This document shows, in pieces, positions 12,640 through 25,452 of a stretch of 64,000 bases of DNA (position 1 is the stretch's first letter; each line of letters opens with the position of its first letter). The notes under the pieces were generated by a model. The model was not told where the DNA came from, did not search any database, and saw only the letters and a list, made by a program, of their open reading frames with translations. A program made the position numbers and the translations under genes. This stretch comes from Hydractinia symbiolongicarpus (Eukaryota; Cnidaria; Hydrozoa; Anthoathecata; Hydractiniidae). The stretch spans positions 1,986,001-2,050,000 of the forward strand of contig NC_079880.1 of the NCBI RefSeq assembly GCF_029227915.1, given 5' to 3'.

Positions 12640-14515
12640 GACTCGGCCCGTATAGTCAAAAGTATACAAGGAAAGTACCCAGTGAGTAAACTTATTTCCC
12701 GAACGATTTTTAAAATTATTTTTTCACCACTAAAACGCATGAGACTTGTAGTTTTCAGAAAGGTTTTCATTTTTGATGAGACGCTTAATGAAAGTGGTTT
12801 AATCGCCGGCAAACGAAAACCTGCGATTTCCCGTAAATCCCGGGCTTGGCCCGTATAGTCGAATGTCTACAAAGAAAGTACCCTGTGAGTAAACTCATTT
12901 CCAAAACGATTTTTTAAATTATCTTTTCACCACTAAAACGCTTGAGACTTGTAGTTTTCAAAAATGTTTTCATTTTTGATGAGACGCTAAATAAAAGAAG
13001 TTTAATTGCCGGCAAACGAAAACCCGCCATTTCCCGTAAACCCCGGACTTGGCCCGCATAGTCAAAAGTATACAAAGAAAGTACCCAGGGTGTAAACTCA
13101 TTTTCCGAACGATTTTTTAAATTATTATTTCACCACTAAAGCCCATGAGACTTGTAGTATTTAAAAATATTTTCATTTTTGATGAGACGCTGAATAAAAG
13201 AAGTTTAATCGCTGGCAAACGAAAACCCGCGACTTCCCGTAAATCCCGGACTCGGCCCGTATAGTCAAAAGTATACAAAGAAAGTACCCAGGGAGTAAAC
13301 TCATTTCCCGAACGATTTTTTAAATTATTATTTCACCACTAAACCCATGAGACTTGTAGTTTTTAAAAATGTTTTCATTTTTGATGAGACGCTTAATAAA
13401 AGAGGTTTAATCGCCGGCAAACGAAAACCCGCGATTTCCCGTAAATCCCGGACTCAGACCGTATAGTCAAAAGTATACAAAGAGAGTACCCAAGATGTAA
13501 ACTCATTTCCCGAACGATTTTTTAAATTATTTTTTCACCACTAAAACGCATGAGACTTGTAGTTTTCAAAAATGTTTTCATTTTTGATGAGACGCTGAAT
13601 AAAAAAAGTATAGTCGCCTGCTATCGAAAACCTGCGATTTCCCGTAAATCCCGGACTCGGCCTGTATAGTCAAAAGTATACAAAGAAAGTACCCAGGGAG
13701 TAAACTCATTTCCCAAACGATTTTTTAAATTATTATTTCACCACTAAAGCCCATGAGACTTGTAGTTTTTAAAAATGTTTTCATTTTTGATGAGACGCTG
13801 AATAAAAGAAGTTTAATCGCCGGCAAACGAAAACCTGCGATATCCCGTAAATCCCGGACTCGGCCCGTATAGTCAAAAGTATACAAAGAGAGTACCCAAG
13901 GTGTAAACTCATTTCCCGAACGATTTTTTAAATTATTTTTTCACCACTAAAACGCATGAGACTTGTAGTTTTCAAAAATGTTTTCATTTTCGATGAGACG
14001 CTGAATAAAAGAAGTTTAATCGCCTGCAAACGAAAACCTGCGATTTCCTGTAAATCCCGGACTCGGCCCGTATAGTCAAAAGTATACAAAGAAAGTACCC
14101 AGGGAGTAAACTCATTTCCCAAACGATTTTTTAAATTATTATTTCACCACTAAAGCCCATGAGACTTGTAGTTTTTAAAAATGTTTTCATTTTTGATAAG
14201 ACGCTGAATAAAAGAAGTTTAATCGCCGGCAAACGAAAACCCGCGATTTTCCGTAAATCCCGGACTCGGCCCGTATAGTCAAAAGTATACAAGGAAAGTA
14301 CCCAGTGAGTAAACTTATTTCCCGAACGATTTTTAAAATTATTTTTTCACCACTAAAACGCATGAGACTTGTAGTTTTCAGAAATGTTTTCATTTTTGAT
14401 GAGACGCTTAATGAAAGTGGTTTAATCGCCGGCAAACGAAAACCTGCGATTTCCCGTAAATCCCGGGCTTGGCCCGTATAGTCGAATGTCTACAAAGAAA
14501 GTACCCTGTGAGTAA
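12640..14515 (+). repeat. Segment repeated 3,043 bp upstream, copy 2
   Basis: Second copy of about 9600-11460. It lies within the transitional domain although its content is of left-domain type, so left-type DNA was copied into, or kept within, newer material. It ends where CGATTTTTTAAA becomes CATTTTTTAAA at about 14530. Confidence 0.82.
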
Positions 14516-15166
14516 ACTCATTTCCCAAACATTTTTTAAATTATTATTTCACCACTAAAGCCCATGAGACTTGTAGTTTTTAAAAATGTTTTCATTTTTG
14601 ATAAGACGCTGAATAAAAGAAGTTTAATCGCCGGCAAACGAAAACCCGCGATTTTCCGTAAATCCCGGACTCGGCCCGTATAGTCAAAAGTATACAAGGA
14701 AAGTACCCAGTGAGTAAACTTATTTCCCGAACGATTTTTAAAATTATTTTTTCACCACTAAAACGCTTGAGACTTGTAGTTTTCAAAAATGTTTTCATTT
14801 TTGATGAGACGCTAAATAAAAGAAGTTTAATTGCCGGCAAACGAAAACCCGCCATTTCCCGTAAACCCCGGACTTGGCCCGCATAGTCAAAAGTATACAA
14901 AGAAAGTACCCAGGGTGTAAACTCATTTCCCGAACGATTTTTTAAATTATTATTTCACCACTAAACCCATGAGACTTGTAGTTTTTAAAAATGTTTTCAT
15001 TTTTGATGAGACGCTGAATAAAAGATGTTTAATCGCTGGCAAACGAAAACCCGCGACTTCCCGTAAATCCCGGACTCGGCCCGTATAGTCAAAAGTATAC
15101 AAAGAAAGTACCCGGGGTGTAAACTCATTTCCCGAACGATATTTTAAATTATTATTTCACCACTAA

Positions 15167-15572
15167 AGCACATGAGACTTGTAGTTTTTAAAAATGTTTT
15201 CATTTTTGATGAGACGCTAAATAAAAGAAGTTTAATCGCCGGCAAACGAAAACCCGCCATTTCCCGTAAACCCCGGACTCGGCCCGCATAGTTAAAAGTA
15301 TACAAAGAAAGTACCCAGGGTGTAAACTCATTTTCCGAACGATTTTTTAAATTATTATTTCACCACTAAAACGCATGAGACTTGTAGTATTTAAAAATAT
15401 TTTCATTTTTGATGAGACGCTGAATAAAAGATGTTTAATCGCTGGCAAACGAAAACCCGCGACTTCCCGTAAATCCCGGACTCGGCCCGTATAGTCAAAA
15501 GTATACAAAGAAAGTACCCGGGGTGTAAACTCATTTCCCGAACGATATTTTAAATTATTATTTCACCACTAA
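15167..15572 (+). repeat. Dimer tandem repeat, 406 bp, copy 1
   Basis: A monomer with the rare AGCACATGAG anchor and GCTAAATAAAAG, followed by a D monomer, repeats at 406 bp. The same pairing reappears at 24641, 25453 and 29284, so the dimer was later carried rightwards within larger duplications. Confidence 0.85.
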
Positions 15573-15577
15573 AGCAC
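15375..15577 (+). repeat. Representative D-type monomer
   Basis: D monomers read GTATTTAAAAATATTTTC where others read GTAGTTTTCAAAAATG. This destroys the usual dyad and creates the palindrome AAAATATTTT. Most also have TCGCTGGC instead of TCGCCGGC, losing the NaeI-type site, and CGCGACTTCC. I find D monomers between about 2.6 and 31.1 kb and none to the right of that. Confidence 0.82.
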
Positions 15578-15978
15578 ATGAGACTTGTAGTTTTTAAAAA
15601 TGTTTTCATTTTTGATGAGACGCTAAATAAAAGAAGTTTAATCGCCGGCAAACGAAAACCCGCCATTTCCCGTAAACCCCGGACTCGGCCCGCATAGTTA
15701 AAAGTATACAAAGAAAGTACCCAGGGTGTAAACTCATTTTCCGAACGATTTTTTAAATTATTATTTCACCACTAAAGCCCATGAGACTTGTAGTATTTAA
15801 AAATATTTTCATTTTTGATGAGACGCTGAATAAAAGAAGTTTAATCGCTGGCAAACGAAAACCCGCGACTTCCGGTAAATCCCATACTCTGCCCGTATAG
15901 TCAAAGGTATACAAAGAAAGTACCCAGGGAGTAAACTCATTTCCCGAACGATTTTTTAAATTATTATTTCACCACTAA
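15573..15978 (+). repeat. Dimer tandem repeat, 406 bp, copy 2
   Basis: Second copy of the AGCACATGAG plus D dimer. Its D monomer has GACTTCCGGTAAATCCC and ACTCTGCCCG, which is the form that recurs at about 16.07 and 31.2 kb and, as GACTTCAGG, at 24.9, 25.7 and 29.6 kb. Confidence 0.8.
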
Positions 15979-17160
15979 AGCCCATGAGACTTGTAGTATT
16001 TAAAAATATTTTCATTTTTGATGAGACGCTGAATAAAAGAAGTTTAATCGCTGGCAAACGAAAACCCGCGACTTCCGGTAAATCCCGTACTCTGCCCGTA
16101 TAGTCAAAGGTATACAAAGAAAGTACCCAGGGAGTAAACTCATTTCCCGAACGATTTTTTAAATTATTTTTTCACCACTAAAACGCATGAGACTTGTAGT
16201 TTTCAAAAATGTTTTCATTTTTGATGAGACGCTGAATAAAAGAAGTTTAATCGCCGGCAAACGAAAACCTGCGATTTCCCGTAAATCCCGGAATCGGCCC
16301 GTATAGTCAAAAGTATACAAAGAAAGTACCCGTGGTGTAAACTCATTTCCCGAACGATTTTATAAATTATTTTTTCACCACTAAAACGCATGAGACTTGT
16401 AGTTTTTAAAAATGTTTTCATTTTTGATGAGACGCTGAATAAAAGAAGTTTAATCGCCGGCAAACGAAAACCTGCGATTTCCCGTAAATCCCGGACTCGG
16501 CCCGTATAGTCAAAAGTATACAAAGAAAGTACCCGGGGTGTAAACTCATTTCCCGAACGATTTTTTAAATTATTATTTCACCACTAAACCCATGAGACTT
16601 GTAGTTTTTAAAAATGTTTTCATTTTTGATGAGACGCTTAATAAAAGAGGTTTAATTGCCGGCAAACGAAATCCCGCGATTTCCCGTAAATCCCGACCTT
16701 GGCCCGTATAGTCGAATGTATACAAAGAAAGTACCCAGGAAGTAAACTCATTTCCCGAACGATTTTTTAAATTTCTTTTTCACCACTAAAACGCATGAGA
16801 CTTGTAGTTTTCAAAAATGTTTTCGTTTTTGATGAGACGCTGAATAAAAGAAGTTTAATCACCGGCAAACGAAAACCTGCGATTTCCCGTAAATCCAGGA
16901 CTCGGCCCGTATAGTCAAAAGTATACAAAGAAAGTACCCGGGGTGTAAACTCATTTCCCGAACGATTTTTTAAATTATTATTTCACCACTAAAGCCCATG
17001 AGACTTGTTGTTTTTAAAAATGTTTTCATTTTTGATGAGACGCTCAATAAAAGAGGTTTAATCGCCGGCAAACGAAATCCCGCGATTTCCCGTAAATCCC
17101 GGGCTTGGCCCGTATAGTCGAATGTATACAAAGAAAGTACCCAGGAAGTAAACTCATTTC
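15970..17160 (+). repeat. Block repeated about 15.1 kb downstream
   Basis: Matches about 31090-32280. The shared rare core GGAATCGG is at 16291 and 31408 (offset 15,117). It is preceded in both by a D monomer with CTCTGCCCG and followed by an A monomer and a B monomer with GACCTTGG. Ends are approximate. Confidence 0.7.
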
Positions 17161-17200
17161 CCGAACGATTTTTTAAATTTTTTTTTCACCACTAAAACGC

Positions 17201-18402
17201 ATGAGACTTGTAGTTTTCAAAAATGTTTTCATTTTTGATGAGACGCTTAATGAAAGAGGTTTAATCGCCGGCAAACGAAAACCCGCAATTTCCCCGGGCT
17301 TGGCCCGTATAGTCGAATGTATACAAAAAAAGTACCCAGGAAGTAAACTCATTTCCCCAACGATTTTTTAAATTTCTTTTTCACCACTAAAACGCATGAG
17401 ACTTGTAGTTTTCAAAAATGTTTTCATTTTTGATGAGACGCTGAATAAAAGAAGTTTAATCGCCGGCAAACGAAAACCTGCGATTTCCCGTAAATCCAGG
17501 ACTCGGCCCGTATAGTCAAAAGTATACAAAGAAAGTACCCGGGGTGTAAACTCATTTCCCGAACGATTTTTTAAATTATTATTTCACCACTAAAGCCCAT
17601 GAGACTTGTTGTTTTTAAAAATGTTTTCATTTTTGATGAGACGCTTGATAAAAGAGGTTTAATCGCCGGCAAACGAAATCCCGCGATTTCCCGTAAATCC
17701 CGGGCTTGGCCCGTATAGTCGAATGTATACAAAGAAAGTACTCAGGAAGTAAACTCATTTCCCGAACGATTTTTTAAATTTTTTTTTCACCACTAAAACG
17801 CATGAGACTTGTAGTTTTCAAAAATGTTTTCATTTTTGATGAGACGCTTAATGAAAGAGGTTTAATCGCCGGCAAACGAAAACCCGCGATTTCCCCGGGC
17901 TTGGCCCGTATAGTTGAATGTATACAAAGAAAGTACCCTGTGAATAAACTCATTTCCAGAACGATTTTTTAAATTATTTTTTCACCACTAAAACGCATGA
18001 GACTTGTAGTTTTCAAAAATGTTTTCATTTCTGATGAGACGCTGAATAAAAGAAGTTTAATCGCCGGCAAACGAAAACCCGCCATTTTCATGTAAATCCC
18101 GGGCTCGGCCCGTATAGTCAAAAGTATACAAAGAAAGTACCCGGGGTGTAAACTCATTTCCCGAACGATTTTTTAAATTATTATTTCACCACTAAATCCA
18201 TGAGACTTTTAGTTTTTAAAAATGTTTTCATTTTTGATGAGACGCTTAATAAAAGAGGTTTAATCGCCGGCAAACGAAATCCCGCGATTTCCCGTAAATC
18301 CCGACCTTGGCCCGTATAGTCGAATGTATACAAAGAAAGTACCCAGGGAGTAAACTCATTTCCCGATCGATTTTTTAAATTTTTTTTTCACCACTAAAAC
18401 GC
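17201..18402 (+). repeat. 6-monomer HOR, 1,202 bp, copy 1
   Basis: Order: 8-bp-deleted B, A (CCAGGACTCGG), B with GTTG, 8-bp-deleted B with CCCTGTGAATAAAC, C, B. The length equals six monomers minus two 8-bp deletions. The next copy starts at 18403. The 8-bp deletion first appears here, at about 17289. Confidence 0.92.
17998..18199 (+). repeat. Representative C-type monomer
   Basis: C monomers have CATTTTCATGTAAATCC in place of GATTTCCCGTAAATCC, CATTTCTGATGAG, and a GGGCTCGG core with GTCAAAAG. They almost always follow an 8-bp-deleted B monomer with CCCTGTGAATAAAC and TTCCAGAACG, so the pair is inherited together. Copies start near 17998, 19.2, 21.0, 23.4, 28.08, 29.89, 34.83, 37.04, 48.40, 50.16, 52.3, 53.9, 56.5, 59.6 and 60.6 kb. 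Confidence 0.88.
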
Positions 18403-19604
18403 ATGAGACTTGTAGTTTTCAAAAATGTTTTCATTTTTGATGAGACGCTTAATGAAAGAGGTTTAATCGCCGGCAAACGAAAACCCGCAATTTCCCCGGG
18501 CTTGGCCCGTATAGTCGAATGTATACAAAAAAAGTACCCAGGAAGTAAACTCATTTCCCCAACGATTTTTTAAATTTCTTTTTCACCACTAAAACGCATG
18601 AGACTTGTAGTTTTCAAAAATGTTTTCATTTTTGATGAGACGCTGAATAAAAGAAGTTTAATCGCCGGCAAACGAAAACCTGCGATTTCCCGTAAATCCA
18701 GGACTCGGCCCGTATAGTCAAAAGTATACAAAGAAAGTACCCGGGGTGTAAACTCATTTCCCGAACGATTTTTTAAATTATTATTTCACCACTAAAGCCC
18801 ATGAGACTTGTTGTTTTTAAAAATGTTTTCATTTTTGATGAGACGCTTAATAAAAGAGGTTTAATCGCCGGCAAACGAAATCCCGCGATTTCCCGTAAAT
18901 CCCGGGCTTGGCCCGTATAGTCGAATGTATACAAAGAAAGTACTCAGGAAGTAAACTCATTTCCCGAACGATTTTTTAAATTTTTTTTTCACCACTAAAA
19001 CGCATGAGACTTGTAGTTTTCAAAAATGTTTTCATTTTTGATGAGACGCTTAATGAAAGAGGTTTAATCGCCGGCAAACGAAAACCCGCGATTTCCCCGG
19101 GCTTGGCCCGTATAGTTGAATGTATACAAAGAAAGTACCCTGTGAATAAACTCATTTCCAGAACGATTTTTTAAATTATTTTTTCACCACTAAAACGCAT
19201 GAGACTTGTAGTTTTCAAAAATGTTTTCATTTCTGATGAGACGCTGAATAAAAGAAGTTTAATCGCCGGCAAACGAAAACCCGCCATTTTCATGTAAATC
19301 CCGGGCTCGGCCCGTATAGTCAAAAGTATACAAAGAAAGTACCCGGGGTGTAAACTCATTTCCCGAACGATTTTTTAAATTATTATTTCACCACTAAATC
19401 CATGAGACTTGTAGTTTTTAAAAATGTTTTCATTTTTGATGAGACGCTTAATAAAAGAGGTTTAATCGCCGGCAAACGAAATCCCGCGATTTCCCGTAAA
19501 TCCCGACCTTGGCCCGTATAGTCGAATGTATACAAAGAAAGTACCCAGGAAGTAAACTCATTTCTCGAACGATTTTTTAAATTTCTTTTTCACCACTAAA
19601 ACGC
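18403..19604 (+). repeat. 6-monomer HOR, 1,202 bp, copy 2
   Basis: Tandem copy of 17201-18402 with a few substitutions (for example GCTTGATAAAAG in copy 1 against GCTTAATAAAAG here). The C monomers of the two copies translate identically, showing how recent the event is. Confidence 0.92.
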
Positions 19605-21620
19605 ATGAGACTTGTAGTTTTCAAAAATGTTTTCATTTTTGATGAGACGCTGAATAAAAGAAGTTTAATCGCCGGCAAACGAAAACCTGCGATTTCCCGT
19701 AAATCCCGGACTCGGCCCGTATAGTCAAAAGTATACAAAGAAAGTACCCGGGGTGTAAACTCATTTCCCGAACGATTTTTTAAATTATTATTTCACCACT
19801 AAACCCATGAGACTTGTAGTTTTTAAAAATGTTTTTATTTTTGATGAGACGCTTAATAAAAGAGGTTTAATCGCCGGCAAACGAAATTCCGCGATTTCCC
19901 GTAAATCCCGACCTTGGCCCGTATAGTCGAATGTATACAAAGAAAGTACCCAGGAAGTAAACTCATTTCTCGAACGATTTTTTAAATTTCTTTTTCACCA
20001 CTAAAACGCATGAGACTTGTAGTTTTCAAAAATGTTTTCATTTTTGATGAGACGCTGAATAAAAGAAGTTTAATCGCCGGCAAACGAAAACCTGCGATTT
20101 CCCGTAAATCCCGGACTCGGCCCGTATAGTCAAAAGTATACAAAGAAAGTACCCGGGGTGTAAACTCATTTCCCGAACGATTTTTTAAATTATTATTTCA
20201 CCACTAAAGCCCATGAGACTTGTTGTTTTTGAAAATGTTTTCATTTTTGATGAGACGCTTAATAAAAGAGGTTTAATCGCCGGCAAACGAAATCCCGCGA
20301 TTTCCCGTAAATCCCGGACTCGGCCCGTATAGTCAAAAGTATACAAAGAAAGTACCCGGGGTGTAAACTCATTTCCCGAACGATTTTTTAAATTATTATT
20401 TCACCACTAAAGCCCATGAGACTTGTTGTTTTTGAAAATGTTTTCATTTTTGATGAGACGCTTAATAAAAGAGGTTTAATCGCCGGCAAACGAAATCCCG
20501 CGATTTCCCGTAAATCCCGGGCTTGGCCCGTATAGTCGAATGTATACAAAGAAAGTACCCAGGAAGTAAACTCATTTCTCGAACGATTTTTTAAATTTCT
20601 TTTTCACCACTAAAACGCATGAGACTTGTAGTTTTCAAAAATGTTTTCATTTTTGATGAGACGCTGAATAAAAGAAGTTTAATCGCCGGCAAACGAAAAC
20701 CTGCGATTTCCCGTAAATCCCGGACTCGGCCCGTATAGTCAAAAGTATACAAAGAAAGTACCCAGGAAGTAAACTTATTTCCCGAAGGATTTTTTAAATT
20801 TTTTTTTTACCACTAAAACGCATGAGACTTGTAGTTTTCAAAAATGTTTTCATTTTTGATGAGACGCTTAATGAAAGAGGTTTAATCGCCGGCAAACGAA
20901 AACCCGCGATTTCCCCGGGCTTGGCCCGTATAGTCGAATGTATACAAAGAAAGTACCCAGGAAGTAAACTTATTTCCCGAACGATTTTTTAAATTTCTTT
21001 TTCACCACTAAAACGCATGAGACTTGTAGTTTTCAAAAATGTTTTCATTTTTGATGAGACGCTGAATAAAAGAAGTTTAATCGCCGGCAAACGAAAACCC
21101 GCCATTTTCATGTAAATCCCGGGCTCGGCCCGTATAGTCAAAAGTATACAAAGAAAGTACCCGGGGTGTAAACTCATTTCCCGAACGATTTTTTAAATTA
21201 TTATTTCATCACTAAATCCATGAGACTTGTAGTTTTTAAAAATGTTTTCATTTTTGATGAGACGCTTAATAAAAGAGGTTTAATCGCCGGCAAACGAAAT
21301 CCCGCGATTTCCCGTAAATCCCGACCTTGGCCCGTATGGTCGAATGTATACAAAGAAAGTACCCAGGAAGTAAACTCATTTCTCGAACGATTTTTTAAAT
21401 TTCTTTTTCACCACTAAAACGCATGAGACTTGTAGTTTTTAAAAATGTTTTCATTTTTGATGAGACGCTGAATAAAAGAAGTTTAATCGCCGGCAAACGA
21501 AAACCTGCGATTTCCCGTAAATCCCGGACTCGGCCCGTATAGTCAAAAGTATACAAAGAAAGTACCCGGGGTGTAAACTCATTTCCCGAACGATTTTTTA
21601 AATTATTATTTCACCACTAA
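19605..21620 (+). repeat. A/B/C mosaic without a clean HOR
   Basis: About ten monomers of A, B (GACCTTGG form with ATTTCTCGAACG), 8-bp-deleted B and C type in no strictly repeated order. It includes the B/A hybrid at 20213 and a C monomer near 21.0 kb. Confidence 0.75.
20213..20415 (+). repeat. B/A hybrid monomer
   Basis: The left half is B (GTTGTTTTTGAAAATG, GCTTAATAAAAGAGG, CGAAATCCCGCG) and the right half is A (GGACTCGG, GTCAAAAG, CCCGGGGTG). The next monomer (20416) has the same rare GTTGTTTTTGAAAATG but a B right half. The switch lies in the shared TTCCCGTAAATCCCGG block. This is direct evidence of out-of-register crossover or conversion between monomer classes. Confidence 0.85.
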
Positions 21621-24600
21621 ACCCATGAGATTTGTAGTTTTTAAAAATGTTTATATTTTTGATGAGACGCTTAATAAAAGAGGTTTAATCGCCGGCAAAC
21701 GAAATCCCGCGATTTCCCGTAAATTTCGACCTTGGCCCGTATAGTCGAATGTATACAAAGAAAGTACCCAGGAAGTAAACTCATTTCTCGAACGATTTTT
21801 TAAATTTCTTTTTCACCACTAAAACGCATGAGACTTGTAGTTTTCAAAAATGTTTTCATTTTTGATGAGACGCTGAATAAAAGAAGTTTAATCGCCGGCA
21901 AACGAAAACCTGCGATTTCCCGTAAATCCCGGACTCGGCCCGTATAGTCAAAAGTATACAAAGAAAGTACCCGGGGTGTAAACTCATTTCCCGAACGATT
22001 TTTTAAATTATTATTTCACCACTAAAGCCCATGAGACTTGTTGTTTTTAAAAATGTTTTCATTTTTGATGAGACGCTTAATAAAAGAGGTTTAATCGCCG
22101 GCAAACGAAATCCCGCGATTTCCCGTAAATCCCGGGCTTGGCCCGTATAGTCGAATGTATACAAAGAAAGTACCCAGGAAGTAAACTCATTTCCCGAACG
22201 ACTTTTTAATTTTTTTTTTCACCACTAAAACGCATGAGACTTGTAGTTTTCAAAAATGTTTTCATTTTTGATGAGACGCTTAATAAAAGAGGTTTAATCG
22301 CCGGCAAACGAAATCCCGCGATTTCCCGTAAATCCCGACCTTGGCCCGTATAGTCGAATGTATACAAAGAAAGTACCCAGGAAGTAAACTCATTTCTCGA
22401 ACGATTTTTTAAATTTCTTTTTCACCACTAAAACGCATGAGACTTGTAGTTTTCAAAAATGTTTTCATTTTTGATGAGACGCTGAATAAAAGAAGTTTAA
22501 TCGCCGGCAAACGAAAACCTGCGATTTCCCGTAAATCCCGGACTCGGCCCGTATAGTCAAAAGTATACAAAGAAAGTACCCAGGAAGTAAACTTATTTCC
22601 CGAACGATTTTTTAAATTTTTTTTTCACCACTAAAACGCATGAGACTTGTAGTTTTCAAAAATGTTTTCATTTTTGATGAGACGCTTAATGAAAGAGGTT
22701 TAATCGCCGGCAAACGAAAACCCGCGATTTCCCCGGGCTTGGCCCGTATAGTCGAATGTATACAAAGAAAGTACCCAGGAAGTAAACTTATTTCCCGAAC
22801 GATTTTTTAAATTTCTCTTTCACCACTAAAACGCATGAGACTTGTAGTTTTCAAAAATGTTTTCATTTTTGATGAGACGCTGAATAAAAGAAGTTTAATC
22901 GCCGGCAAACGAAAACCTGCGATTTCCCGTAAATCCCAGACTCGGCCCGTATAGTCAAAAGTATACAAATAAAGTACCCGGGGTGTAAACTCATTTCCCG
23001 AACGATTTTTTAAATTATTCTTTCACCACTAAAGCCCATGAGACTTGTTGTTTTTAAAAATGTTTTCATTTTTGATGAGACGCTTAATAAAAGAGGTTTA
23101 ATCGCCGGCAAACGAAATCCCGCGATTTCCCGTAAATCCCGGGCTTGGCCCGTATAGTCGAATGTATACAAAGAAAGTACCCAGGAAGTAAACTCATTTC
23201 CCGAACGATTTTTTAAATTTTTTTTTCACCACTAAAACGCATGAGACTTGTAGTTTTCAAAAATGTTTTCATTTTTGATGAGACGCTTAATGAAAGAGGT
23301 TTAATCGCCGGCAAACGAAAACCCGTGATTTCCCCGGGCTTGGCCCGTATAGTCGAATGTATACAAAGAAAGTACCCTGTGAATAAACTCATTTCCAGAA
23401 CGATTTTTTAAATTATTTTTTCACCACTAAAACGCATAAGACTTGTAGTTTTCAAAAATGTTTTCATTTGTGATGAGACGCTGAATAAAAGAAGTTAAAT
23501 CGCCGGCAAACAAAAACCCGCCATTTTCATGTAAATCCCGGGCTCGGCCCGTATAGTCAAAAGTATACAAAGAAAGTACCCGGGGTGTAAACTCATTTCC
23601 CGAACGATTTTTTAAATTATTATTTCACCACTAAACCCATGAGACTTGTAGTTTTTAAAAATGTTTTCATTTTTGATGAGACGCTTAATAAAAGAGGTTT
23701 AATCGCCGGCAAACGAAATCCCGCGATTTCCCGTAAATCCCGACCTTGTCCCGTATAGTCGAATGTATACAAAGAAAGTACCCAGGAAGTAAACTCATTT
23801 CCCGAACGATTTTTTAAATTTCTTTTTCACCACTAAAACGCATGAGACTTGTAGTTTTCAAAAATGTTTTCATTTTTGATGAGACGCTGAATAAAAGAAG
23901 TTTAATCGCCGGCAAACGAAAACCTGCGATTTCCCGTAAATCCCGGACTCGGCCCGTATAGTCAAAATTATACAAAGAAAGTACCCGGGGTGTAAACTCA
24001 TTTCCCGAACGATTTTTTAAATTATTATTTCACCACTAAAGCCCATGAGACTTGTTGTTTTTAAAAATGTTTTCATTTTTGATGAGACGCTTAATGAAAG
24101 AGGTTTAATCGCCGGCAAACGAAAACCCGCGATTTCCCGTAAATCCCGGGCTTGGCCCGTATAGTCGAATGTATACAAAGAAAGTACCCAGGAAGTAAAC
24201 TCATTTCCCGAACGATTTTTTAAATTTTTTTTCACCACTAAAACGCATGAGACTTGTAGTTTTTAAAAATGTTTTCATTTTTGATGAGACGCTTAATGAA
24301 AGAGGTTTAATCGCCGGCAAACGAAAACCCGCGATTTCCCCGGGCCTGGCCCGTATAGTCGAATGTATACAAAGAAAGTACCCTGTGAATAAACTCATTT
24401 CCAGAACGATTTTTTAAATTTTTTTTTTCACCACTAAAACGCATGAGACTTGTAGTATTTAAAAATATTTTCATTTTTGATGAGACGCTGAATAAAAGAT
24501 GTTTAATCGCTGGCAAACGAAAACCCGCGACTTCCTGTAAATCCCGGACTCGGCCCGTATAGTCAAAAGTATACAAAGAAAGTACCCGGGGTGTAAACTC

Positions 24601-25060
24601 ATTTCCCGAACGATATTTTAAATTATTATTTCACCACTAAAGCACATGAGACTTGTAGTTTTTAAAAATGTTTTCATTTTTGATGAGACGCTAAATAAAA
24701 GAAGTTTAATCGCCGGCAAACGAAAACCCGCCATTTCCCGTAAACCCCGGACTCGGCCCGCATAGTCAAAAGTATACAAAGAAAGTACCCAGGGTGTAAA
24801 CTCATTTTCCGAACGATTTTTTAAATTATTATTTCACCACTAAAGCCCATGAGACTTGTAGTATTTAAAAATATTTTCATTTTTGATGAGACGCTGAATA
24901 AAAGAAGTTTAATCGCTGGCAAACGGAAACCCGCGACTTCAGGTAAATCCCGTACTCTGCCCGTATAGTCAAAGGTATACAAAGAAAGTACCCAGGGAGT
25001 AAACTCATTTCCCGAACGATTTTTTAAATTATTTTTTCACCACTAAAACGCATGAGACTT
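21621..25060 (+). repeat. 3.4-kb block, copy 1
   Basis: About 17 monomers that recur at a 4,644-bp offset (21621 against 26265; 24017 against 28661; 24201 against 28845), falling to 4,643 after a T-tract change (24641 against 29284). Shared rare features: TTTTTAATTTTTTTTTTC spacer, AAATAAAG after GTATAC, CATTTGTGATGAG with GAAGTTAAATCG, GACCTTGTCCCG, and a D module. Few substitutions were seen. Confidence 0.85.
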
Positions 25061-25452
25061 GTAGTTTTCAAAAATGTTTTCATTTTTGATGAGACGCTTA
25101 ATGAAAGAGGTTTAATCGCCGGCAAACGAAATCCCGCGATTTCCCGTAAATCCCGACCTTGGCCCGTATAGTCGAATGTATACAAAGAAAGTACCCAGGA
25201 AGTAAACTCATTTCTCGAACGATTTTTTAAATTTCTTTTTCACCACTAAAACGCATGAGACTTGTAGTTTTCAAAAATGTTTTCATTTTTGATGAGACGC
25301 TGAATAAAAGAAGTTTAATCGCCGGCAAACGAAAACCTGCGATTTCCCGTAAATCCCGGACTCGGCCCGTATAGTCAAAAGTATACAAAGAAAGTACCCG
25401 GGGTGTAAACTCATTTCCCGAACGATTTTTTAAATTATTATTTCACCACTAA
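24641..25452 (+). repeat. 4-monomer tandem unit, 812 bp, copy 1
   Basis: AGCACATGAG monomer, D monomer (GACTTCAGG, CTCTGCCCG), B monomer with GACCTTGG, and A monomer. All four recur at exactly 812 bp, which is four unshortened monomers. Confidence 0.9.

Larger units (their letters stand above)
12069..17200 (+). repeat. Transitional domain with D, A and first true B monomers
   Basis: CCCGGGGTGTAAAC first appears at about 12069 and the combination GCTTAATAAAAGAGG with GTCGAATGTATAC and CCCAGGAAG first appears in the monomer at 12130. D-type monomers (GTATTTAAAAATATTTTC) are concentrated between about 13.1 and 16.2 kb. From about 16.6 kb the regular A/B alternation of the right part is established. 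The private GGAATCGG core at 16291 recurs only at 31408. Confidence 0.78.
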
